Shown here: one piece after another, positions 1 through 5,398 of the stretch
How the letters are laid out: each line of letters begins with the position of its first letter
Position numbering within the stretch: the stretch's first letter is position 1
NCBI GenBank assembly: GCA_021827805.1
Contig: JAKAUG010000210.1
Coordinates: 1 to 5,635 of the forward strand
Reading direction: 5' to 3'
DNA length: 5,635 bases
DNA from: Bacillota bacterium
GTDB lineage: Bacteria > Bacillota > Sulfobacillia > RBS10-35 > JAJYVN01
Notes under the pieces: model-generated
Told to the model about the DNA's origin: nothing
What the model saw: only the letters and a program-made list of their open reading frames with translations
Database searches by the model: none
Program-made: the position numbers and the translations under genes

Positions 1-287
1 ACCTGGCACGAGTCCTGGATGTCTTGCGCGGTGAGCGGACCAGCATGTCCACCAACTGGAACCGCAGATACCGGGCGAATGCGGAGAAGCTGCGCAGCGG
101 CAACATCTTCGAGGTGGCCGAGGTGGTGCGCAACCTCACCCTGCGGGAGCAGGAGAAGGGGCTCTCGACCGGTGAACGCAAGATGCTGGAGAACGCTCGC
201 CAGATCCTGGTGAGTGAGGTGGTCCTCTCCAGCGACATGCCCGAGGCGGATGCCAAAACGCTGCTCAACACCGCCATGGGTCAGTAA
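1..287 (+). CDS. carD: CarD-family transcriptional regulator, C-terminal part (5' end outside window)
   Basis: The reading frame is already open at the window edge (codons start at base 3) and ends at TAA 285-287. About 94 residues are visible. They match the all-helical C-terminal DNA-binding domain of CarD/CdnL proteins. The segment STNWNRRYRAN includes the conserved Trp (codon 57-59), which in mycobacterial CarD wedges into the upstream edge of the open promoter bubble. It is followed by EVAEVVRNL, a REQEKGLSTGERKML segment and an ARQILVSE helix, all typical of the family. The N-terminal Tudor-like domain that contacts the RNA polymerase beta subunit lies upstream of the window. In-frame TTG (24) and ATG (45) codons fall inside the conserved domain, so they are not likely starts. 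CarD stabilises RNA polymerase open complexes, usually at rRNA and growth-related promoters. It heads the operon with the PIN/TRAM and ispDF genes, an order common in Bacillota. Family assignment is secure; the regulatory role here is inferred. Confidence 0.93.
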   Translation, partial: LARVLDVLRGERTSMSTNWNRRYRANAEKLRSGNIFEVAEVVRNLTLREQEKGLSTGERKMLENARQILVSEVVLSSDMPEADAKTLLNTAMGQ

Positions 288-289
288 AG

Positions 290-304
290 CTGCCACAGCG
301 GCAG
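290..304 (+). terminator. Weak hairpin just after carD stop
   Basis: CTGCC (290-294) and GGCAG (300-304) can pair around a 5-nt loop, three bases after the carD stop codon. There is no following T-run, so it is not a standard intrinsic terminator. At most it could be a processing or attenuation hairpin between carD and the next gene. A 5-bp GC stem can easily occur by chance in sequence this GC-rich. Confidence 0.2.
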
Positions 305-311
305 ACGGGCC

Positions 312-320
312 GGAGGAGGA
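312..320 (+). promoter_or_regulatory. Strong Shine-Dalgarno for the PIN/TRAM gene
   Basis: GGAGGAGGA sits five bases upstream of ATG 326. It is a near-ideal ribosome binding site and fixes the start of the PIN/TRAM protein at 326. Confidence 0.75.
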
Positions 321-325
321 GCGGG

Positions 326-1414
326 ATGGACGGCCCGGCAGTGCGGTGGTCTCTGGCCGCCGTGGGGGCGACGGCCGGTTTTTACATCGGCCTCACCTGG
401 CTTGGCGTGCTGAGCCGGACCTATCCGCTGCCTCTGACGGCCGGAGAAGCCGTTGGGTTGGTGGTGGGTGGTCTCTTGCTCGGCGGGCTGTTCGGCCACC
501 GCCTGGGACCGTCCGTGCTGCGGGGTGCCCTCTGGCTGCTGACCACAGTGGAGCAGCGCCTGGGGCGGGCGCATGGCATGGACATCCTGGCCGGCAGCGC
601 CGGCGTCATCCTGGGGCTGGTGGTGGCCTACCTGCTGGGCCCGGCCCTGGCGCATCTGGGCTGGCTGGCGCGATCCCTGTTCACGCTGTTGCTCGCCTAT
701 CTCGGCGGCGCGGTGTTCGCACGCAAGCGGGAGGACTGGCTGCACCTGGTGACCAGAGCGCAGCCACCTCCAGTCGCGCCGGAGGTGGCGGGCGGGTCGG
801 CCATGGGCGACGGCCGGCCCAAGGTGCTGGACACCAGCGCGATCATCGACGGACGGGTGGCCGACCTGTTCCGGACCGGCTTCCTGGAGGGGCAGCTCAT
901 CGTGCCCACCTGCGTGTTGGATGAGTTGCGCCATCTCGCGGACAGCGGGGATGAATTGAGGCGACAGCGGGGACGCCACGGGCTGGAGGTCCTGGCCGAC
1001 CTGCAGAAGGGCGAGGCGCCGGTGGTCATCGACCCCCGCGACCCGGCCCCTGATCTGGAGGTGGATGCCAAGCTCGTCCGCCTCGCTAGCGAACTGTCTG
1101 GGCACGTGGTGACCACCGACTTCAACCTGAACAAGGTCGCCCAGTTGCAGGGCGTATCCGTGTTGAACCTCAACGAACTTGCCGGGGCCCTGCGCCCGCG
1201 CTATCTCCCCGGTGAGGGGATGACCGTGCGCATCGTCGGCAACGGCAAGCTGCCAGGCCAGGGGGTCGGATACCTGGAGGACGGCACCATGGTCCTGGTG
1301 GAGGGAGGGCGCCGCTTCGCGGGCGAGGAGGTCGAAATCGTCGTCACCAACACCATTCAGAACACGCAGGGCCGGATGATCTTCGGCAAGCCCCGCGTGC
1401 TGGCGTCCCCCTGA
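326..1414 (+). CDS. YacL-like membrane protein with PIN nuclease and TRAM domains
   Basis: This 362-residue protein starts at ATG 326 behind a strong ribosome binding site and ends at TGA 1412-1414. The first ~135 residues hold four hydrophobic segments (about 8-28, 43-58, 87-107 and 112-131), so the protein should be membrane anchored. A proline-rich linker (about 145-162) leads to a PIN domain (about 166-288). It opens with VLDTSAIIDGR, and the acidic metal-binding set is visible as D169, E200 (VLDEL), D247 (VDAKL) and D265 (TTDFN). A TRAM RNA-binding domain follows (about 297-357, GEGMTVRIVGNGK to GRMIFGKP). The architecture matches Bacillus YacL and its relatives, and the length is normal for them. 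PIN domains of this type are expected to be Mg/Mn-dependent ribonucleases. The TRAM domain would bind RNA, and the membrane part would place it at the inner face of the cytoplasmic membrane. The natural substrate is not established. It is flanked by carD and ispDF, with only one base before the latter. Confidence 0.93.
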   Translation: MDGPAVRWSLAAVGATAGFYIGLTWLGVLSRTYPLPLTAGEAVGLVVGGLLLGGLFGHRLGPSVLRGALWLLTTVEQRLGRAHGMDILAGSAGVILGLVVAYLLGPALAHLGWLARSLFTLLLAYLGGAVFARKREDWLHLVTRAQPPPVAPEVAGGSAMGDGRPKVLDTSAIIDGRVADLFRTGFLEGQLIVPTCVLDELRHLADSGDELRRQRGRHGLEVLADLQKGEAPVVIDPRDPAPDLEVDAKLVRLASELSGHVVTTDFNLNKVAQLQGVSVLNLNELAGALRPRYLPGEGMTVRIVGNGKLPGQGVGYLEDGTMVLVEGGRRFAGEEVEIVVTNTIQNTQGRMIFGKPRVLASP

Positions 1415-1415
1415 C

Positions 1416-2543
1416 GTGGAACGCTGGATCGCCGTGGTCCCCGCCGCCGGAAGTTCCACCCGCATGGGCACGGACAAGCTCCTGATCCCGCTGCGAGGCG
1501 TGCCCGTGCTGGCGGTCACCCTGCGACGCCTGCGCGAGGCCGGCCTCGGGCGCATGATCGTCGGGGTGCGCCCCGGCGCGCAAGACGCCATCCGCGAGGC
1601 TGTGTTGGGGCCGAACCAACTGGAGGACATCGTGCTGGTGGAGGGCGGCGGCACGCGGGCCGAGACCGTGGCGGCCTGCCTGGCGGAGGCGCCATCCGGC
1701 ACCACGCATGTCCTGGTACACGATGCGGCGCGCCCCCACTGCTCGGTGGAGCTGATCGCGCGGGTGATGGCTGCCGCCGAGCGTTGGGGCGCCGCCTCGG
1801 CCGGACTGCCCGCGGTGGACACGCTGCACGAGGTGGACTCCGAGGGCCGGATCACGGCCACACCTGAGCGAAGCCTGCTCTGGCAGGCACAGACGCCGCA
1901 GGGCTTTGCCCTGGAGGTGCTTGCGAGGGCCCACGCGCATCCCGGGCCAAGGACCGATGACGCGGGCTTGGTGGCCGCGATGGGGGTCGAGGTGCACATG
2001 GTGCCGGGTGAGCCCGCCAACGTGAAGCTGACGCACCCTGAGGATCTGCCCTGTGGCCCGCCCCCGGGCGTTGCCGTGGGACTTGGTCAGGATGTGCACC
2101 GCCTGGTCCCCGGACGACCCCTGATCCTGGGCGGCGTGCATGTACCGAGCGACCTGGGCCTGGATGGCCACTCGGATGCCGATGTCCTGGCCCATGCGGT
2201 GGCGGATGCCGTGCTGGGAGCGGCGGGCCTCGGGGACATCGGCCGCCACTTCCCACCCAGTGACCCGCGCTGGAAGGGTGCCGACAGCATGGACCTGCTG
2301 GCGCGCTCGTCCGCCCTGGCGCGCGCCGCCGGCTGGCGCGTGGCGCAGGCGGATTGCCTGCTGCTGGCGGAGCGGCCCCGCCTGGCCCCACACGCCGCGG
2401 CCATGGCCGCGAACCTGGCCCGAGCCATGAACGTGGGTGTCGGGGCCGTGAACGTCAAGTTCGGGACCAATGAGGGCCTGGGTTACGTGGGCCGAGCGGA
2501 GGGGATGGCCGCCTGGGCCACGGTGGTCCTGGCGCGGCTCTAG
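1416..2543 (+). CDS. ispDF: Bifunctional IspD/IspF enzyme of the MEP isoprenoid pathway
   Basis: This 375-residue protein starts at GTG 1416, one base after the preceding stop, so translation is probably coupled; it ends at TAG 2541-2543. Residues 1-211 are IspD (CTP + methylerythritol phosphate to CDP-ME). Visible motifs are PAAGSSTRMG with R16 and K21, GGGTRAETV (77-85), HDAARP (102-107), R152 with LLWQAQTPQGF, TDDA (180-183), and NVKLTHPEDL with K204. Residues about 219-375 are IspF (CDP-ME 2-phosphate to MEcPP + CMP). Its zinc ligands appear as D226 and H228 (GQDVH) and H260 (GHSDADVLAH). These are followed by LGDIGRHFP, KGADS (287-291) and the C-terminal NEGLGYVGRAEG. The linker is only about eight residues (LPCGPPPG), and IspD lacks the usual C-terminal helix extension. 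The IspF nucleotide-binding motif, usually K-A-T-T-T/N-E, reads KFGTNE (348-353), so one conserved Thr is Gly. All other key residues are present, so both activities are expected in the cytoplasm. Confidence 0.96.
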   Translation: MERWIAVVPAAGSSTRMGTDKLLIPLRGVPVLAVTLRRLREAGLGRMIVGVRPGAQDAIREAVLGPNQLEDIVLVEGGGTRAETVAACLAEAPSGTTHVLVHDAARPHCSVELIARVMAAAERWGAASAGLPAVDTLHEVDSEGRITATPERSLLWQAQTPQGFALEVLARAHAHPGPRTDDAGLVAAMGVEVHMVPGEPANVKLTHPEDLPCGPPPGVAVGLGQDVHRLVPGRPLILGGVHVPSDLGLDGHSDADVLAHAVADAVLGAAGLGDIGRHFPPSDPRWKGADSMDLLARSSALARAAGWRVAQADCLLLAERPRLAPHAAAMAANLARAMNVGVGAVNVKFGTNEGLGYVGRAEGMAAWATVVLARL

Positions 2544-2557
2544 CGGAAGTTGCCGTA

Positions 2558-2577
2558 TGGCCGGAGATGGGCGGCCA
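2558..2577 (+). terminator. Candidate hairpin after ispDF
   Basis: TGGCCG (2558-2563) can pair with CGGCCA (2572-2577) around an 8-nt loop, 14 bases after the ispDF stop. There is no T-run, so at best it is a factor-dependent or weak terminator. It is placed as expected for the end of the carD-ispDF operon, because the next intact genes are on the other strand. Confidence 0.25.
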
Positions 2578-2704
2578 CGGCGCAGTGCCAAGCTCCCTCC
2601 CGTCATGCGCACCGTCGAACTGCTGCCGGCGGCAACCAGCGACGGTGGACCGCAGGACCTGCTGCCCGTTCTCCCCCAAGCCGTGCGACATCCTGCTCGT
2701 GAGT

Positions 2705-2712
2705 GGAGCCGT
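2705..2712 (+). repeat. Candidate left terminal inverted repeat
   Basis: GGAGCCGT here is the inverted partner of ACGGCTCC at 4985-4992. It lies 79 bp beyond the transposase stop at the start of the AT-rich island. An 8-bp match in GC-rich DNA can arise by chance. Confidence 0.3.
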
Positions 2713-2762
2713 ACAATATTACGGTATTCCGGTGCCTCAGAAACGTGGGGCCCTATGGCAGC

Positions 2763-2780
2763 GTCATACATATGTCATAC
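2763..2780. repeat. Direct repeat GTCATAC x2 with 4-bp spacer
   Basis: GTCATAC occurs at 2763-2769 and again at 2774-2780, separated by ATAT. This gives an 11-bp period, about one helical turn, with an ACATATGT palindrome (2768-2775) across the middle. It lies 11 bp beyond the transposase stop, inside the proposed element. A transposase-binding site at the element end is a reasonable guess but is not shown. Confidence 0.6.
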
Positions 2781-2790
2781 AGCCAGGCTG

Positions 2791-4021
2791 TCAGGAACCG
2801 CCCTCGGGCGCGGCGTGCGGTCGGCTGCGATCATTCCACTCTGGATGGAATTCGTCCCGCTCGATCTCGACGCGCTCGAGTTGCTCATCAGGGATGGCGC
2901 TGCCCGTTGGATGGGGCGTCTGGTGCAACGGGCGGCGGGCCCTGAGGCCGGCGGCGGTGGCGCCAGGCGCGATGAGCTTGATCATGACCTCGTGCGAGAT
3001 GATGGGGCGCCCGCGCACGTTGATGGAGATGTGCGAGAACAGACGGTGCTCGATGGCGTTCCACCTTCTGGTCCCGGGCGGGAAGTGCCGCACCTCGATG
3101 GCGAGACCGCTGGCGTCCGCCAGGCGCTGCAACTGGGTGCGCCAGGGACGGCAGCGCGGGCTGTTGCTGCCCCTGCCGTCGGCCGTGATCAGCAATGCCG
3201 TCGCCTGTGGATAGGCCCCTCGGCCCACGGCCGTCCACCAAGCCTGGATGCTGTTGACGGCAAAGACGGCGGTGTCATCATCGGTGCCGACGGTGACCAT
3301 GGCCTCGTTGCGCGTGACATCAAAGATGCCGTGGGGAGTATCCTTTCCAAACTCAGTGGGGAAGTCGTGCGTTTCCACGGCGACGGGTTGCTTCGTTGGT
3401 TGCCGCTGCCGCCCTCCGTCCTTGAGGTTGCCGATGCTTTCCTGTCGACAGCGATGACAGGCAGGCCGCGGCGCTGGTAGTCCCGCACGTCCGCGTTGAT
3501 GCGCCGGAATTGGGCATCCGGATCGGCAACCGGCAATGTGCCTTCGCGCATCTTGCGGTTGGCCTGCAGGCTGTAGCCCATCTCGTGCAGCAGATGGCCC
3601 ACGGTGCTGTGGCTGCCCGCGTGGCCTTGCGTCCGCAGAGCCCCAGCCAGCTCCCGGGTGCTCTTGTTCGTCCAGCACAGGGGCGACTCCGGATCGCCGC
3701 GTGTCGTCGGCGCCACCAGTTGCGCCAGCGCGTCCCGCAACCCGGGATCGAGCGCGGGAAGCGGCTTTCTGCCGCTCCCCGGTCGGCGGATGCGCTCAGT
3801 CTGGATCGATCCCGGGTCCGCCAACTCGCGCAGGCCCGCGCGCACCGTTTGGGACGCCAGGTGAACCAGCGCCGCCACCTCGCCTGCCCGTTCGGGCCCG
3901 AGCAGCGTGGTCTCGACGGCGGCCAACAGCCGGCCCTGTTTCTCATCGAGCCAGGGAGAGAGCATCTCGAAGCGCTGCGGATGTGCTGAAGCGCCCGCTC
4001 CGGGGGGGGATCGGTCGGCAT
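2791..4021 (-). pseudogene. ISAzo13-family DDE transposase, frameshifted
   Basis: The best start is ATG 4021-4019 behind a strong Shine-Dalgarno (4028-4037); the stop is TGA at 2793-2791. That implies about 410 residues, normal for the family. The N-terminal part reads RALQHIR, then continues one frame over as QRFEMLSPWLDEKQ (lesion near 3975-3977). A helix-turn-helix-like region follows, then RRPGSGRKPL, VAPTTRGDPESPL and HEMGYSLQANRK, all hallmark ISAzo13 blocks. The first catalytic Asp (VIAVD, 3444-3446) sits just before a second frameshift (about 3437-3444). Beyond it the other frame carries GNLKDGG, the second Asp in LLITADGRGSN (3178-3180), HFPPGT, the Glu in NAIEHRLF (3049-3051) and a C-terminal FHPEWN. 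The full DDE triad is thus still encoded, but in two frames, so the gene is inactive unless frameshifting occurs. ISAzo13 transposases are normally single-frame. Confidence 0.9.
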
Positions 4022-4941
4022 GGTCGGTCCCTCCCTCGCGGTGAGCGGCGATGCGCTGCCGTCGGCCACCAGGGCCTGCCGGAAGTCGGTGACCAGCGGG
4101 TAGGCGAAGACCTCCTTAGACGCTGCCCGGCTCCCCGTAGTGCCGATCCTGCCGGCCGGTACCCGTCGGTTGGCCCAGATGCGCCCAGTTCGCCGCACGA
4201 TAGCGGGTCCCCCGCCTCAGGGGGCGCACGAACGTTTCGATCGCGATTGGTTCGTAGCCGAAGCGCTCGCGCCAATCCCCGCGAACGCGGCGCACGGCCA
4301 ACCCCAGGGCGTGGCTGGCCAGATGCGGCACCTGGACGCCGGATCGGATCAAGAAGCGGCTGTTGGCCACGAGGCGATACCGGAAACGCTTGCGTTGAAA
4401 GGGGGTCCAGCCCGGCCACACGTCGCGGCAGGGCACGTGGCGCGCGGCCGCCGCGAACAGCAATCCCCCCAGGATCACGGGCTGACCCTGGAACTGGCCA
4501 TGGATCCAGTACCGCTGATGGGCTCCGAAGGCGCGCCGGAAGCCCTGGGCATGCTCCGCCGCCACGGTGGCATCCCCAGAGCCGCTACTCTTCCGGCGGC
4601 ACCGGCTCCACCGCCACCAGCGCGACCGGCGGCAGGGCCTCCGCCCGCGTCGCCTGTGCACGTCGGGCGCCCTGCCGCACCTTGGCCGGGAGCACCGCCC
4701 GCCCCGCCGCCGCCAACCGCTCCAGCAGCACAAGGCAGGAATGCACGCCTGGCCGCCCGTTGGGCGCCTCCCACGGCAGGTTCTCGCAGATCGTGAGCGC
4801 CAGTTCGAAGCGGCCCAGCCGCGGAAACCGCCGAGTCGCCTCGCACACCCATTCCAGGTCCGTGGCGCTGAATTCGCGGTCGCCGACCCAGAGCGGCGGG
4901 TCCCAACGCGCTGCCAAGCCTCAGCACCCCGACGCTGGCAT
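4022..4941 (-). pseudogene. DruA-like (DUF4338) gene, multiply disrupted
   Basis: Stitching frames gives about 305 residues with the DUF4338/DruA layout. The N-terminal region (4917-4588) reads RWDPPLWVGDREFSATDLEWV, then LALTICENLPWEAPNGRPG and LVLLERLAAAGRAVLPAK, a small domain that commonly precedes DUF4338. The core (4574-4119) has GAHQRYWIHG, LGGLLFAAAARHV, GWTPFQRKRFRY, NSRFLI, VPHLASHALGLA, FGYEP, IETFV, YRAANW and GRQDRHYGEPGS. The C-terminal KEVFAYPL ends it (from 4117). Visible lesions are: a TGA at 4923-4921 after the likely ATG (4941-4939); a TAG at 4587-4585 (PPEE*RLW, probably once CAG); an extra G in the run at 4574-4577, after which DATVAAEH resumes; and a frame change with TAA at 4118-4116. 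DruA is part of Druantia anti-phage systems, but relatives are frequent in transposable elements. None of the other Druantia genes is here, so a mobile-element role is more likely. The precise biochemical function is unknown. Confidence 0.85.
4028..4037 (-). promoter_or_regulatory. Shine-Dalgarno for transposase start
   Basis: Read on the - strand this is GAGGGAGGGA, six bases upstream of ATG 4021-4019. It supports a separate translation start for the transposase even though the upstream DruA-like frame reads into it without a stop. Confidence 0.5.
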
Positions 4942-4984
4942 CGCGCCTCGCTCGCCGTTTGTCAACCCAGACCTTTGATCATCG

Positions 4985-4992
4985 ACGGCTCC
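4985..4992 (-). repeat. Candidate right terminal inverted repeat
   Basis: Reading inward on the - strand this is GGAGCCGT, identical to 2705-2712. It lies about 44 bp upstream of the best start codon of the DruA-like gene and 32 bp past the DUF1634 stop, a sensible place for an element end. No flanking duplication is evident. Confidence 0.3.
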
Positions 4993-5023
4993 CGACTGGG
5001 AAACGGCCGCTGAGACGCCGCCG

Positions 5024-5398
5024 TCAGCCCGCGACCTTGCCCAGCAGGAAGCCCAGCAGGAGCATCGTGAGGACGAACGCCGTGGCGGCGGTCATCGGGC
5101 CGTCGTGCTCCCGCGCAAAGCCGATCAGGCCGATGGCGACGCGTACCACGGGGGTGACGAGCAGCACCAGCAGACCGAGGGTCACGATGCCCATCGGCGC
5201 GCCGTGGAGCGCACCGCGCAGCACTGGGCCGAGCTGGTGCGGGGCCGATGTGCCGAGGCCCCCGTGGCCATGGACGAGGTAGAGGACGAAGCCGACCGTG
5301 ATCAGGGCCGCGCTCGTCAGCACACCGATCAGAAGGGTCCAGCCGATCACCGGCGCGAGTTCATCCGAGGCCGTGTGTCCGCGGGGTTTATGCCCCAC
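5024..5398 (-). CDS. DUF1634 family membrane protein
   Basis: This 124-residue protein starts at GTG 5398-5396 and ends at TGA 5026-5024. A GGGGGGTGA stretch just upstream can serve as the ribosome binding site. It has three hydrophobic segments: about 17-42 (APVIGWTLLIGVLTSAALIT), 69-92 (MGIVTLGLLVLLVTPVVRVA) and 101-121. A polar, His/Gly-containing loop (about 43-68) joins the first two. The pattern LGLLVLLVTPVVRVAIGLIGFAREHD is characteristic of DUF1634. The gene overlaps the end of the TauE-like gene by 11 bases, so translation is probably coupled. DUF1634 proteins are commonly encoded next to TauE/SafE permeases and are thought to be accessory membrane partners, but no biochemical role is established. 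It is intact and immediately flanks the proposed end of the mobile element. Confidence 0.88.
   Translation of the reverse strand: MGHKPRGHTASDELAPVIGWTLLIGVLTSAALITVGFVLYLVHGHGGLGTSAPHQLGPVLRGALHGAPMGIVTLGLLVLLVTPVVRVAIGLIGFAREHDGPMTAATAFVLTMLLLGFLLGKVAG

Larger units (their letters stand above)
2544..2790. other. Gene-free gap between ispDF and transposase relic
   Basis: I see no convincing gene, tRNA or riboswitch in these 247 bases. The first ~160 bases are GC-rich like the host genes. From about 2711 to 2780 the sequence becomes clearly more AT-rich, with an inverted pair CCGTA (2709-2713)/TACGG (2720-2724) and a direct repeat of GTCATAC. This AT-rich part lies just beyond the transposase stop codon and is probably the non-coding end of the element rather than host sequence. 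Confidence 0.6.
2705..4992 (-). mobile_element. Decayed transposable element: DruA-like gene plus ISAzo13-family transposase
   Basis: Two co-oriented - strand pseudogenes fill this segment: a DUF4338/DruA-like gene (4941-4022), then an ISAzo13-type DDE transposase (4021-2791). I propose the limits from an 8-bp inverted match outside both genes. GGAGCCGT lies at 2705-2712, and its complement ACGGCTCC lies at 4985-4992. This gives about 2.3 kb, longer than the roughly 1.3-1.4 kb of a simple ISAzo13 element, which fits an extra gene. The match beyond 8 bp is patchy and I see no clear target-site duplication, so the ends are tentative, although the element itself is not in doubt. Neither gene can be translated intact. 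The segment sits between the end of the ispDF operon and the DUF1634/TauE pair, and both remain intact. Confidence 0.6.

Noticed and set aside
281..2020. Very long open frame on the - strand (579 codons) across the PIN/TRAM and ispDF genes
   Set aside because: Its translation is low-complexity and unrelated to known families. The + strand frames here show clear PIN, TRAM, IspD and IspF motifs. It is a GC-rich antisense shadow.
2544..2790. Possible tRNA, riboswitch or CRISPR in the gap after ispDF
   Set aside because: No cloverleaf, T-loop motif, spaced repeats or known riboswitch core could be found; only short hairpins and one 7-bp direct repeat.
2757..4127. 9-bp inverted match GGCAGCGTC (2757-2765) / GACGCTGCC (4119-4127) as ends of an ISAzo13-only element of about 1.37 kb
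   Set aside because: The right copy lies inside the DruA-like coding sequence, just before its C-terminal KEVFAYPL block. That would put part of the DruA-like gene inside the element. The length fits a simple ISAzo13 element, so it is not excluded, but the outer pair fits the gene layout better.
4022..4941. An active Druantia anti-phage system
   Set aside because: Only a DruA-like pseudogene is present, with stops and frameshifts and no other Druantia genes; the neighbour is a transposase.
4937..4965. TTGACA on the - strand (4965-4960) as a promoter for the DruA-like gene
   Set aside because: The hexamer is a perfect -35 match, but at 17 bp spacing the -10 position reads GATGCC and overlaps the start codon. 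No supportable promoter.
2470..4978. Long + strand open frames (2470-3480 and 3536-4978) over the mobile element
   Set aside because: The - strand holds unmistakable ISAzo13 and DUF4338 motifs across the same bases. The + strand products look like Arg/Pro/Ala-rich antisense translations without recognisable domains.
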